DNA of 64,000 nucleotides from Allolobophora icterica (lineage: Eukaryota > Annelida > Clitellata > Crassiclitellata > Lumbricidae), in the NCBI GenBank assembly GCA_963556255.1, contig OY744611.1, positions 37,310,806 through 37,374,805 on the forward strand. Reading direction: 5' to 3'. The notes beneath the pieces are model-generated. The model did no database searches. It worked only from the letters and a program-made list of their open reading frames with translations, and was not told the DNA's origin. Position numbers and translations under genes: made by a program. This document shows positions 48,172 through 60,000 of this stretch, one piece after another. How positions within the stretch are numbered: the stretch's first letter is position 1; each line of letters opens with the position of its first letter.

Positions 48172-49111
48172 CTACAAACACATTAAACACAGTTCAAGCC
48201 TACGTGTATCTGTATGTATGTATGCATGTACGAATGTATGGGTATTCATGTTTGTATGTATGATTTCATTGTATTTCACCATTTTTCGTGTGTGCAGAGT
48301 CGTGAAACTGAAGGGTTCTCCGGTAGCTTTAGAGGGAACATTGATTGCAGACTTAGAGGAAGGCCATTCCATGAACATCAAAAATATAGAAAAGGCATGA
48401 CATTGCATTGCCATAACAGAGCATTTCCAAGAGGTGTGTGTACAAATGCGATAATCAGTTCACTTGCAATCATGCAGCAATGAACCAGTTTCCAGCTAGG
48501 CTTAAGATGGGACGTCAAGGTCAGTCACTCCGTGAGCACCGTGCCCAGTTGTTGCTAGGCAATGGTACTTTAAGGGAATACCATGTGGTAATCCAACTTC
48601 AAAATCTTCATTTTTATGTGCTTTGGGATCACCAGCTACACAATGATAACTTTGTATACACAGCCCAGTATTCTAGCAGCTGAAAACTTAATGTATTCCA
48701 GCTGTGTCTAATCCGTTCTAGGGGAAGCCCTGAATGGATGGCACCACCATAGTTTATCCTACTACATGCAGAAGCATAGGCAAAAATATGGCACTACATG
48801 CATAAGTGAACAGGGAAAAGTAATGTAAAGAAACAAACGCTACACTGTAACGCACAATTTATGAGAGTACAATTTATTCTCTATGTTCATCTCTATGTTC
48901 GTGTCGGTGGGAAAATTTGTACCTAGGACCTCTTAAAAGTGCTTAAAAAACCACATCATGGATACTGACTGGCTCTAGAAGACTCAGCTATTCTTCATTA
49001 AGAAACATTTTCTGCTGATGAGCAGTCAATGACTCAATGTACATTGTGTCTCCAACAAGCGGATCATTTTTTGGAATATCTCAAATGAATTACAATGACA
49101 AGAAAACTTAC
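48172..49111. other. Intron, nothing recognised
   Basis: Plus-strand frames at 48218-48400 and 48438-48683 exist but show no domain. Judged non-coding. Confidence 0.5.
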
Positions 49112-49167
49112 ATTCTCTGCTAGTATTGTTAAGTCTGGTCCAGTCAAAGTCAGAATTCGGATTCTAA
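49112..49167 (-). CDS. A2M: A2M exon 4: MG2 continuation
   Basis: A short 56-bp exon, acceptor ATATTTTCAG and donor GAGAAT|GTAAGT, encoding VRIRILTLTGPDLTILAEN. This corresponds to the strand following KPG in MG2. Phases agree on both sides. Confidence 0.85.
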
Positions 49168-49654
49168 CTGAAAATATAACAATTCATTAAATCTCATCCA
49201 AAATGTTTATTTAACATACATGCTGTCTTGATTTGCTACACTAAAATATATTAGATATGTCTTGGCGTCAGCCTTACAGCCTAAGGTATACAATGCCTAA
49301 GTCCACAAGAACATTCACTTTAACAGCAAAAGTTCAAATTTGAGTAATGGTATATCACAGAAGCTGAAGTGACAACATTTCAGTTTTACTGTAAAATTCA
49401 ATTTTAAGTACTAGCATGTGACAAAAAGGCCATGTGATAATGATCTCAAGTTTAACTGTACTGCTTTTGAGTTTAAAATTGACCTCAAGTGTAAGAAATT
49501 AGCAGTGTCTGTGACTCTGTGAGCAAAGCAGACACAAGAAAGTCATTGAATCTGTTGGAATGACTTATGCTGTGATAAAAGATATAACCAACGACAGTAA
49601 TGAGGGTGCAACGTATGAGACAACTGACGTATGTTCCATTTAGAACGGGCTAGT

Positions 49655-49720
49655 TTATCATCATCGTCGTCGTCGTCGTCGTCATCATCATCATTATTAT
49701 TATCATCATCATCATAATCA
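49655..49720. repeat. (CGT)n / (CAT)n microsatellite
   Basis: Imperfect CATCGTCGTCGTCATCATCA run. Confidence 0.9.
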
Positions 49721-49914
49721 TTATTCATGAGATACTTTTCTCGAGCTACTTTCAGAAATCACCTCATTAATGAATTCCATTTCGTAAGTTTATAGCATAA
49801 TACGGGTTTCATGTCGTTAAGAAGACATGGAATCTGTATCAGAACCACTCCAAGTTAACCTGGAAAGCTTAAAAGTCCATCATCTAGTGCTTTGTTTAGT
49901 CATCTAGTGTTTTA

Positions 49915-50475
49915 TTGACATGTGACGTTTGGCAGGGTTCCGTGCTTGATCCTCTTTTATTTACATTATACACCACACCACTCAGAACAAGTTTTGACAG
50001 TACTTCACTGGATTATCATTTCTATGCCAAACCTACATTTTATTTGACAGATTGTATTGTGACTTGTCTGTGCAGTTGTTGTCCGCTGCCTTTGACGAAG
50101 TGCAGTCTTGGATGGGGTGGGGGAATTAAACTTGTTCTTAATCCATTGCAGACTGGTTTTCTGCTTGTGGGCATCCAGAGCAACATAAGAAATTTGGATG
50201 GCTTAAATCTTGGAAACTGGGTGACTCACAGGGCATTGCTTTTGATTCTACTATGTCTCTCATTTATCACGTAAATGGTACAGGTACACACCTGCTAACT
50301 ATCTCTCCATTGGCCACACGTTTTCAACTTTTCTTGATAGCTCTGATCCTTGCAACCTCAAATCATTACGAAAACTTTCTTTCTGCAGTTGTTCCAAGTC
50401 AAGTTATGAGGTATGGATTCCATACCTGGATGCAGTATTCCAAATTCAACCTCAGCAGTGATTTGTACAAATTCA
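49915..50475 (+). mobile_element. Degraded LINE reverse transcriptase
   Basis: The plus strand reads WQGSVLDPLLFTLYTTPL and LDYHFYAKPTFYL, a decayed QGSVLGPLLFxLYTxPL...YHxYADDTQLYL region of an L2/CR1 LINE; later parts are only weakly recognisable. Confidence 0.78.
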
Positions 50476-51046
50476 ATCTGTTATCTGCGTCGCTGCTGAC
50501 AATTGTCTCTTAATTATATCCAAGGCAGAGTTATTGATTCTTGACGAAATCCTCTTGCTGCTTCAGAAATTGCACTCTTAACCATAATAACTTTCAGGTC
50601 CCTTTCTTTCTCACTCATTTGCAATACCTTACCCGCCCCATTCAATATGAAAACTCTTTCTCTTATCCAAATGCATCACTGAGCACTTTCCATATAAAAG
50701 AGCATCTGCTAGTCTTGTGAGCATTTGATCAATCATCTTAGCTCCTCTTGTAGCATCTGAAGTTCTCCCTCATCACCCACTCCTTTTACACAGTTTTGTA
50801 TCTTCTGCAAAGCCATAAGTGTTGTGATAAATCATCTCGAAAACTGCTTATTGGTTGGGTGGTTTTTCAAAACAGTTTAATGATAAGCATATACCTCAAT
50901 GGCCATAAACGACTGCGCAATAAATATTTTCTCATGGTTAAAGCACTGTGCTACAAAGGCATCCTGCCAAATTTCCCTAGGCATCCTGCCAAATTTCCCT
51001 ACACATCCTGCTAAAAAGTCTTAGAATAGGTTCCTTTGCCACTTGC

Positions 51047-51241
51047 CTATGTCGCCTGGTTTGTAGATGGGCTTGTCTGTCTCAATAAATGTCATCTGAG
51101 TTGGTCTTTGTATTCTGACATCGGCAGACTTCGTGAAGTTATATTCATTGCTGGAATCCAGCGATGTTGCAGTGACAACGAGTTTAGCAGTGGATCCAGA
51201 AATATTCTGTGGTACTGGTATCTCGATACAGATGCTGCCAT
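51047..51241 (-). CDS. A2M: A2M exon 3: MG1/MG2, KPIYKPG signature, GC donor
   Basis: The 195-bp exon contains MTFIETDKPIYKPGDI, the diagnostic MG2 entry motif of A2M-family proteins. Acceptor is TGTTCACAG. The 3' boundary that keeps the conserved sequence GDIVRIR is ATAG|GCAAGT, a GC-type donor. No GT donor in the right phase is nearby. Confidence 0.93.
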
Positions 51242-52901
51242 CTGTGAACAGTGATCAAAGACAAGACACTTCCATCACGTTAGAGGAGAGACAAAACAAT
51301 GTCGGGGAATTTGGAGGAAAAGCTAAACTTAATTGATAAATGAAGGAGAAAAGATCTATGAAAAACAGTTTATGACAAAAAATGAGCACTTTTTGACAAG
51401 CAATAAATGTCTGTTAATAACAGATGCCAATGTCAAGAAACCCTTTCAAGTACAAGTAAACACTATAACAGAACATAAGACTAAATCATATGTTAGGAAG
51501 AATCGTAATTGCAATCCTCCTCCCTTATTGGGGAGGGGATAGATGAATGGTAATACTTTTGCATGAAGAACATAAGATCTTGAAAGACGCGGTTCGATAT
51601 CCGCAAGCTCTCTGTAGGCGACTCGGCCTTCCACTTCCTAGGGGTCAGCAGTAAATGAGCGGGCCGCCTAACAGGCTGCCAAGACGTGTGTTTAATAAGA
51701 TCTTGATTATTGTACTGCCATGCTTCAATGTGACTTACTGTGGTTTTTCAGTGAACTTGTGAATAAACACGAATATATTTTTATAATATAATTATAACAG
51801 GCAGTAGTGGTCAGCTGAATCATATATAAAAAAACCTTTAGAACAAAAAAACTTATAATAAATCCCATTACAGTAATGGTGCCCATCAGGTGGCTACAAC
51901 ATACACACAAAACCCTTAATGAACATTTGTCTCGTAATCGTGTCATTAAAACAGTAGTTCTTCTAGTTGTTTAAGGGTTAAATTCTAATTTCAATAATTA
52001 TAATACTACTGCAGTATACGTATGTAGGTTATTAGTAGTACATAGTATCTAGATATTTGCAGAGCACATTTCAATTACCTGGAGCTCGAGATGCAGATGC
52101 CAACTACATAATGAACCTAAAGAGATGCAACTTAAATCAACATGAAAATCTGTCTGTGTTCGGAAAGTTCGGATTTTCAGTGGAAGTTCGTTTCGGAAGA
52201 TGATACGGGAAATCAGAAAGCACAATATACTCGAGTACTGCACTCCTGAGGATGAGCCAACAGGTCCATACGGATGACAGTGCAAAGATAATCTATACAG
52301 TTGGCTTTCAAGATGTACATCAACATAGGGAATGCTTTGATGGTTGGCTGACCAACCGTTGCTATCGAAATCCACCCAAACAGAAGGAATATCAAAGCAA
52401 TTTCTGTTTTTATGGACCAACATAACTTTCTAACAACCAAATAGATTTCAGAATTTAAGCATATTGGTCATGATTCCAGTGGAACAGTTGAGGTTGATGA
52501 CAGCCGGCAGTTCCAGTATTCTGTACCTCATCAGCAGGTCTCCAAGCAAGGGCATCGATCATTATTTTAACCATAATGTTTTATGATCTTCGTTTAGTGA
52601 TTGAGACTTGGGCTGATAGTTTTCTTGCTTTTAGTGTTTTTTTGTTCATTCAGTTGTCCCCCACACTCTCCATTGCTTGAAAATGTTACCTCTTGTAACC
52701 TCTTGCGATGAGCAGGACAGCCAGCCGAAAATGAAAATTAGGCAACAAAACATAGAAACTGAGATGAAATCACCAGCAGCATACAAGTCATCAAACAGAA
52801 ATGGAAAACTACACATGGGAGAACAAATTAAAGAAACAGAGAAGACACAACAGCTACTTAGCTGCCTGGAAACACGAAAAAGCTTTACCATAATTTTCGT
52901 C
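51242..52901. other. Intron, mostly unrecognised
   Basis: Between A2M exon 3 and the tRNA-like array. A patch at about 51580-51700 (GACGCGGTTCGATATCCGC ... GGCGGCCCGCT, mixed strands) may be a decayed SINE. Nothing else recognised. Confidence 0.45.
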
Positions 52902-54198
52902 CGGTTATTTGGGGGTGCTCGATGGTGTAGTGGTTAGCGTGCTGGACTGTCAATCGAAAGGTCGGGGGTTCAAATCCCCGCCAGGGCAGAAATTTGATTC
53001 GAGATTTCTGCTCCACATGCACCCCCTAGCCAACTCAGCTATGATGAGTACACTGACCGTATACACTGTCGGTGGGAAGATGAGACGGTGAGGGAGAGGA
53101 CTGGCTCGATGGTGTAGTGGTTAGCGTGCTGGACTGTCAATCGAGAGGTCGGGGGTTCAAATCCCGCCAGGGCAGAAATTTGATTCGAGATTTCTGCTCC
53201 ACATGCACCCCCTAGCCAACTCAGCTATGATGAGTACACTGACCGTATACACTGTCGGTGGGAAGATGAGACGGTGAGGGAGAGGACTGGCTCGATGGTG
53301 TAGTGGTTAGCGTGCTGGAATGTCAATCGAGAGGTCGGGGGTTCAAATCCCCGCCAGGGCAGAAATTTGATTCGAGATTTCTGCTCCACATGCACCCCCT
53401 AGCCAACTCAGCTATGATGAGTACACTGACCGTATACACTGTCGGTGGGAAGATGAGACGATGAGGGAGAGGACTGGCCACCCGCCCTCATTCGCCGAGG
53501 CCAAGAAAATGAAGTCGTTAGCTCGATGGTGTAGTGGTTAGCGTGCTGGACTGTCAATCGAAAGGTCGGGGGTTCAAATCCCCGCCAGGGCAGAAATTTG
53601 ATTCGAGATTTCTGCTCCACATGCACCCCCTAGCCAACTCAGCTATGATGAGTACACTGACCGTATACACTGTCGGTGGGAAGATGAGACGGTGAGGGAG
53701 AGGACTGGCTCGATGGTGTAGTGGTTAGCGTGCTGGACTGTCAATCGAGAGGTCGGGGGTTCAAATCCCCGCCAGGGCAGAAATTTGATTCGAGATTTCT
53801 GCTCCACATGCACCCCCTAGCCAACTCAGCTATGATGAGTACACTGACCGTATACACTGTCGGTGGGAAGATGAGACGATGAGGGAGAGGACTGGCCACC
53901 CGCCCTCATTCGCCGAGGCCAAGAAAATGAAGTCGTTAGCACTTCATACCCATGGCTGCCTCAGGGCTAGCTTAAGGGACTGCTCTTCTTCTTCTTCTCT
54001 ATTTGCGCAAGTTATTCTGAAAATGCAAACCTTGTGGAAAATGCATAAATTAGGTATTAGGTGTGGCATTGAAAAGTGGCCGAGTCGAACTTGTAACAAA
54101 ACAAAAAGCGCTTAATTGTTCTGGATTCCAAACTGGCGACAAACACACTTTGCAAAACAACCTGAGACAAAGTGCACTGTACATCCTGAATGCCAATC
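52902..54198 (+). repeat. Segmental duplication copy A, with five tRNA-Asp-like 187-bp units
   Basis: Begins GGTTATTTGGGGGTGCTCG and holds tandem units whose tRNA-like heads lie at 52917-52988, 53104-53174, 53290-53361, 53521-53592 and 53708-53779. The usual step is 186-187 bp; the third unit is 231 bp because it carries an extra GGCCACCCGCCCTCATTCGC segment. The unique 3' part runs to AATGCCAATCAG. Each head has A-box TGGTGTAGTGG, B-box GGTTCAAATCC and a loop CTGTCAA with anticodon GTC (Asp). The 5' acceptor strand does not pair with CCAGGGC, so these are tRNA-derived, not functional tRNA genes. Confidence 0.92.
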
Positions 54199-55267
54199 AG
54201 GTTATTTGGGGGTGCTCGATGGTGTAGTGGTTAGCGTGCTGGACTGTCAATCGAAAGGTCGGGGGTTCAAATCCCCGCCAGGGCAGAAATTTGATTCGAG
54301 ATTTCTGCTCCACATGCACCCCCTAGCCAACTCAGCTATGATGAGTACACTGACCGTATACACTGTCGGTGGGAAGATGAGACGGTGAGGGAGAGGACTG
54401 GCTCGATGGTGTAGTGGTTAGCGTGCTGGACTGTCAATCGAGAGGTCGGGGGTTCAAATCCCCGCCAGGGCAGAAATTTGATTCGAGATTTCTGCTCCAC
54501 ATGCACCCCCTAGCCAACTCAGCTATGATGAGTACACTGACCGTATACACTGTCGGTGGGAAGATGAGACGGTGAGGGAGAGGACTGGCTCGATGGTGTA
54601 GTGGTTAGCGTGCTGGACTGTCAATCGAGAGGTCGGGGGTTCAAACCCCCGCCAGGGCAGAAATTTGATTCGAGATTTCTGCTCCACATGCACCCCCTAG
54701 CCAACTCAGCTATGATGAGTACACTGACCGTATACACTGTCGGTGGGAAGATGAGACGGTGAGGGAGAGGACTGGCTCGATGGTGTAGTGGTTAGCGTGC
54801 TGGACTGTCAATCGAGAGGTCGGGGGTTCAAATCCCCGCCAGGGCAGAAATTTGATTCGAGATTTCTGCTCCACATGCACCCCCTAGCCAACTCAGCTAT
54901 GATGAGTACACTGACCGTATACACTGTCGGTGGGAAGATGAGACGATGAGGGAGAGGACTGGCCACCCGCCCTCATTCGCCGAGGCCAAGAAAATGAAGT
55001 CGTTAGCACTTCATACCCATGGCTGCCTCAGGGCTAGCTTAAGGGACTGCTCTTCTTCTTCTTCTCTATTTGCGCAAGTTATTCTGAAAATGCAAACCTT
55101 CTGGAAAATGCATAAATTAGGTATTAGGTGTGGCATTGAAAAGTGGCCGAGTCGAACTTGTAACAAAACAAAAAGCGCTTAATTGTTCTGGATTCCAAAC
55201 TGGCGACAAACACACTTTGCAAAACAACCTGAGACAAAGTGCAGTGTACATCCTGAATGCCAATCAG
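54199..55267 (+). repeat. Segmental duplication copy B, with four tRNA-Asp-like 187-bp units
   Basis: Same start and same unique 3' part as copy A, nearly identical base for base. tRNA-like heads at 54214-54285, 54401-54472, 54588-54659 and 54775-54846, all 187 bp apart. Unit three has AAACCC instead of AAATCC in the B-box. After AATGCCAATCAG the sequence differs from copy A, marking the duplication edge. Confidence 0.92.
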
Positions 55268-55804
55268 AAGCAGCATTACTTGCCAGGCAACTCATATTTA
55301 ATACTCTTCAAACAGAACTTCCTTTTAGACACTTTAAGCTATGGCAAATATTAAAAAGATTCGGCATACTTGTTCGATTACATGATACATCAAGTTACAT
55401 ACCGATATTGTTGACAAAGCCATTTAGCAGATCAGCTCGAGAAAAGTATAAAGGTTCCTCCTGTGCGTGATAAACATAAACGGTATCTGACACTGTCAGG
55501 CGTAGGCGTGATTTTCAACTGGAAAAGGGATACTCATATCCTATATTTTGGGACTATGTGTACTGCATTGCTCCACGTTTTCAAACTGTGATTAAACAAT
55601 GCCTATAATAAAGGTAAACATTACCCTGGGAGTCTCCAATGTGTTTCATATGAGCAGTCACACAGCCATATTAGGCAAAATGTGAACGGAGGGTTAAGAA
55701 ATTGGTACTCCACTTTCTGGACAAAATTTATGCCCCAGATCTTATTTTAGTACAACCACAGTGGTACTTTATAAGCAAATATATTTCAAATTCACATCAC
55801 CAAC
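55268..55804. other. Intron, nothing clear
   Basis: Between copy B and A2M exon 2. Around 55710, CCACTTTCTGGACAAAATTTATGCCCC resembles a decayed end of the dispersed MITE family. Otherwise unrecognised. Confidence 0.5.
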
Positions 55805-55962
55805 CAGAGGCTATTGTCACATTCTTCTGAATATAACTGTTGCTGTTGAGATTCTGAAGCTGAATATTACAGAGAAGCTCAGGTATCAAGGCATGGGACA
55901 CAATGCAGACGTTTTCTTGCTCTCCTGCGACCCACACTCGTGGAGTAGTCACCATCGGTCCC
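55805..55962 (-). CDS. A2M: A2M exon 2: first macroglobulin domain
   Basis: Acceptor TAACACAG and donor TCTG|GTTGGT bound a 158-bp open segment. It reads MVTTPRVWVAGEQENVCIV followed by an N-glycosylation sequon (KNVT), matching the MG1 start of the family, where a VxxPxxxxxGxxxxVC pattern is usual. Phase 1 at the 3' end agrees with exon 3. Confidence 0.82.
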
Positions 55963-56121
55963 CTGTGTTAGTACAGAACAATCATCAAATGGATGATTAA
56001 GAACAATGAAAAAAGAAAAGTTCTAGAAGATTCATTTTTAATATATCTGGGATGCAAATTCTAGGCAAGCAGACTACTATATACTTGCCATTCACATGAA
56101 ACACTTCAAAGAAATGCTGGC

Positions 56122-56817
56122 GTCTACCCGAATCGCCGAATCCCGAATCGCCGAAAGCCCTTAAACTGCAAAATCGGCCGAATCGCCGAAAGCAGTTTTC
56201 TACCAAGCGGGCGATTTGCCGAAAACCACTGCCGACTCGAATCGCCGAATCCCGAATCGCCGAAAGCCCTTAAACTGCAAAATCGGCCGAATCGCCGAAA
56301 GCAGTTTTCTACCAAGCGGGCGATTTGCCGAAAACCACTGCCGACTCGAATCGCCGAATCCCGAATCGCCGAAAGTGATCAGAGTTCGATATCCCGAAAG
56401 CTAGTGCACAGAATCTGGGGGGCGGAAAGTAAAGATGTTGCGTCCATGCCTACACTGACCCGTATATAATAATAATAATAAAAATAAAAATAATAATAAT
56501 AATAATAATAATAATAATCTTTATGAATTCAAACTGACAAGTACGCAGTAAGATTACATCATATATATACTACATATATATGTATAGGTCAGTATATACT
56601 ATATATATAATATATATATAGCATTTTCGGCGATACGGCCATTCTTCACAAAATAGTTTCGGCGAATCGGCGGCAATACGATTTCGGCGATTCGGGATTC
56701 GGCGATTCGCTACGAAGAGCATTTTCGGCGATACGGCCATTCTTCACAAAATAGTTTCGGCGATTCGGCGGCAATACCATTTCGGCGATTCGGGATTCGG
56801 CGATTCGCTACGGCACC
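56122..56817. mobile_element. Fold-back element built of GAATCGCCGAA words
   Basis: Left arm (56122-56375) is made of CGAATCGCCGAATCCCGAAT units with two copies of a 126-bp repeat. The right arm (56620-56812) carries the inverse (ATTCGGGATTCGGCGATTCG) with about two copies of a 98-bp repeat. The centre is (AAT)n and TATATA. Flanked by GAAATGCTGGC on both sides (56111-56121 and 56818-56828), a 9-11-bp target duplication. Confidence 0.9.
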
Positions 56818-56828
56818 GAAATGCTGGC

Positions 56829-57520
56829 CACTGCCTTCATTGATAACATCTTGTTGATTTCTAGCAGTACGGTCTCTTTTGTGGCATGCCTATATGATCA
56901 AGTGACACACCCGTAGGCTATACCTGAAGTTAACTCCCCTCGAAACAAGACAATCTGACAGTTATAGACATGGCTATAACCAAAACACAATATATAGGAC
57001 ATCCACAAAGGTGCCACAAAAGGCATCCCCACTTGGAAAAGCTGGGAGACACTTTAGTCTAAAGGATCTTCGTTTATAGTTTTCGCCGGGTGAGGTAAGC
57101 CATTCACACAAAAGAACGTTTGCAAGGGATGAGTTTACCCTATAAAAATAATGTCAAGTAAAAAAGGGCTTCCAAAATGCCAGAGACTCATGCAAACTAA
57201 TAATTACAGAATCCGTGTGACAGCAGGCAATAATAGTATGGTCAATGTGATCTGACACTGATAAGAAGTTAATTTGCATCTATCGGCATTTTAGACATAG
57301 AAGTCTCTGCTGTTGGCAGACCTATTAATGGTGGAAAGCAGGGTTTAAGTCGCCAGAACGGCGAACGCCACTCAAGAGGCAGTAGGTGGCCTACGGGCCA
57401 CAAATTATGTGTAACTGCATCAGCAACTGTTGCATCTCAGGATCATCTCCGGTAAAACGCCATTTTAGCGTCGGAAATTATTCTCGAGAGACGCAATTCC
57501 ATTCAAATAACTAATAAATG
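56829..57520. other. Intron, nothing recognised
   Basis: Within A2M intron 1; no feature seen. Confidence 0.55.
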
Positions 57521-57524
57521 ATAC

Positions 57525-57800
57525 AATAATCATCGTTCATCCAACGTCTAGTTTCAGTTCCAGTTATATTTTCATCGTTCAACCAACTTATAGTTTCTGT
57601 TTAAGTATAGTTTCATCGCTCATCGATGGCAATAATTTCGGCACTAAAACGATATATTGTCATCGCAATTCCAACTTCTAGTTTGACTTTTATTATTTAA
57701 TATATTCATCAACGATCCAGCTTCTAGTTTCGGTAATACTTTCATCAATAATCCAACACTAGTTTGAGTTTTACAATGAAATGTTTTCATCGCTCTTGGA
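57525..57800. repeat. Imperfect tandem repeat related to the 37.1-37.3 kb MITE core
   Basis: Repeated TCCAACTTCTAGTTT / TTTTCATCGCTC units match the 45-bp core repeats of the MITE at 36978-37409. The terminal inverted repeats of that MITE are not seen here. Confidence 0.65.
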
Positions 57801-58104
57801 ATGTACATAGTTTCCGACGCTAAAATGGTTTTTTTTATCAAGATGGCCATTCCTAACGGTAACAATGTGTGAAAGCTGTGAGTTTGAGGAGGATATTATG
57901 CAGTATACGTTTTCCACGACTGTGGGAGAATGACCAGCCTCTCCCTCACGGTGATTTCTTCCTTCAACAGTGAACAGTACACACTGCATTCTGGCCTCCA
58001 GCGAGAAGTACAAACCGACGCTATATAGGCCTATATTTCAGTTCGTTTTGTCCCATTCATCAAGTTTTTACGCGCAATTAACAACGATATAATTGCCGTC
58101 TTAC

Positions 58105-58188
58105 TCTGATTGGCAACATTTCGGTACAGCCAGAACAACGAAGACACAAACCATCAGTAAAATCAACCACAAACGGCGTTCCACCATT
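58105..58188 (-). CDS. A2M: A2M exon 1: initiator Met and signal peptide
   Basis: The ATG at 58188 opens a 28-codon segment beginning MVERRLWLILLMVCVF, a typical signal peptide with basic n-region and hydrophobic core. It ends at a strong donor AGA|GTAAGA. It ends in phase 0 whereas exon 2 starts in phase 2, so either a small exon is missing between them or this donor is not the one used. The position just upstream of exon 2 supports it as the gene's start. Confidence 0.6.
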
Positions 58189-58609
58189 TTTGATAAAAGC
58201 TGCAAAACCCACACGTAGCTAACTGTGTGACTGTCAACTTAAAGTCCGTTTTGCAAATAAATATCAAACAAAAGCTTAAACATCAAAGGACAACTGCGCG
58301 TCTTCTTAAGCGTTGTGTTCACTGGCGTTTGCTCCGTCAGGTAATCTGGTTCCGTTTTGTAGCACTAAGTAAGACGCCCACGACATGAAATTTTAATTTT
58401 CTGAACAGGACAAAGTTTGCATCTGAACGACAAAAACATGAGGAGGTGGGGCTTTGGCTGGGATAAACAACGGCTCACACGTTCAGTCTGCTCATCAGCC
58501 TCCCCAGCAGGAGCCTCTGGTTACATATCTGGCAAAAAGCGTTCTGGGCACAACTGCCAACTCTGATCCTCCGACATTTGCGCAGTTATTGTCAAAAGCG
58601 GGTATCCGC

Positions 58610-58722
58610 CTCTTTTCTGTAGTGCCGGTGTCCCCAGATATTCTACCCCCCCCCCCCCTAAAGCGTATCCCCCCGGATGGAATAAACCGGTTTAGAGTAT
58701 CCGGTGGGATGTATTGTATTGT
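58610..58722. mobile_element. Possible MITE left part, split by the LINE
   Basis: GTATCCGCC...GTGCCGGTGTCCCCAGATATTC and GCGTATCCCCC here resemble the inverse of 59815-59893 (GGGGGATACGC...GACACCGGCGGATAAGGG). The LINE 58723-59650 sits between them, consistent with insertion into an older MITE. Confidence 0.45.
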
Positions 58723-59650
58723 ATTGTATATGGGCATTTATAAAGCGCCTCTCGCGGTATATACCATTCAGAGGCGCTCCCAGTGCGCGAGACCCCGAGA
58801 GAAAAAGCAGGATTTAAGGTGAGAAAAGGAAGAAGCAACGCTACCAGAGAGAATGGTGGTGCGGAGAGAAGGAGGAAGTCGGTTCCAAAGTGAGGGACCT
58901 ATGCAGGCAAAGGACCTGGACTGAGCCATAGTTGTCCTGACACGAGGAACTAAGAGGTCAAGACGATCAAAAGATCGGAGACGACGCAGCGAAGCAGCAG
59001 AATGAGGCCGTTGAAACAGATCACGTAAGTACTGTGGAGCAAGACCCAGCTGAGATTTAAGCACAAGAATAAGCACTTTGAATTGTATACGGGCAGAGAG
59101 AGGGAGCCAATGGAGGTGTTCAACCATGAAGGTGGAGATATGGGAGAACCGAGGAAGGCGGGCAATTAGTCTAGCAGCAGCATTGAGTACGGACTTGAGA
59201 GGAGAAAGACGTCCAAGAAGGCCAATAAGGAGAGAATTACAGTAGTCAATCCGAGAGCACACGAATGCATGAACAATTGAGGTGAAGGTCGAAGATGAGA
59301 CAGACCGCCGAATAGCCCGGAGACGCCTTAAGTGGAAGTAAGAGGAGCGGGTGAGGTTGGAAATGTGCTCAGCAAAAGTGAGCGCGCTGTCCAGAGTGAC
59401 ACCTAAGTCAGGAACACTGGACGAGAAAGTGAAGTGAGGAAACCTATCAGACAGGAGCACGAAATCAAGCTTTTTGAGTTGCTGAGGGGTGCCAAACCAG
59501 ATGAATTGAGTTTTGGAAGAGTTTAGAGAAAGGCAGTTTGAAGACATCCAGCAATGAAGATCTTGAGAGAGAGCCTCAATGGACCCAGTGAGAAGCAGTT
59601 GAGCAGATGGAGGCCCATGAGCAGATGGAGAACCATTCTATCCCTTCGTC
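58723..59650 (-). mobile_element. L2-like LINE 3' end
   Basis: A 259-codon minus-strand frame: LNSSKTQFIWFGTPQQLKKL, VPDLGVTLDSALTFAEHISN, RIDYCNSLLIGL, SVLNAAARLIARLPRFSHIS and IGPSLWNRLPPSLRTTILSG ... GLAHWE. It is followed by the stem-loop GCGCCTCTCGCGG...CAGAGGCGC and an ATTGTATTGTAT tail. Same family as 32.3-33.6 kb and 5.9 kb. Little damaged in this part; 5'-truncated. Confidence 0.94.
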
Positions 59651-60000
59651 ATACGCATCACGATAGTCTCGACGAAATTCCAGTCAAAATCACCAAAAAC
59701 AAAGTAAATTGATCTCAGGTCGACGTACAAACTAAAGATACGCAATTCAAAAATTTTATGTGTGCAATAAATCCAAACAGTACGACTGAATACACTTAGA
59801 AACCGCCAAAAATGCAAACTAAACCGAATACTCCATTTCGCTAAGGGGGATACGCATGTATGGGGGATACTCTATTTCGTGACACCGGCGGATAAGGGAA
59901 TGTATTTTACATATATATAATGCAACTATAGGCTACAACTAAAGATTTCTAGCGCGCTTCAACAAGACAAGGACGTAGTACAATGTGAATAGATGAGTTT

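Noticed and set aside
48218..48683. Two plus-strand frames that could be a gene overlapping A2M
   Set aside because: No domain, no convincing splice structure and no conserved motif; judged chance frames in an intron.
52917..54846. Functional tRNA-Asp genes
   Set aside because: A- and B-boxes and a GTC anticodon are present, but the 5' acceptor strand (GGCTCGA or TGCTCGA) cannot pair with CCAGGGC and the anticodon stem is weak, so these are tRNA-derived repeats.
52902..55267. CRISPR-like or phage-like regular array
   Set aside because: Units are contiguous 187-bp tRNA-like monomers without unique spacers, in animal DNA.
57771..58013. Minus-strand 80-codon frame as an A2M exon between exons 1 and 2
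   Set aside because: It does not match the N-terminal macroglobulin pattern and lacks convincing splice sites, though it lies where a small exon is needed.
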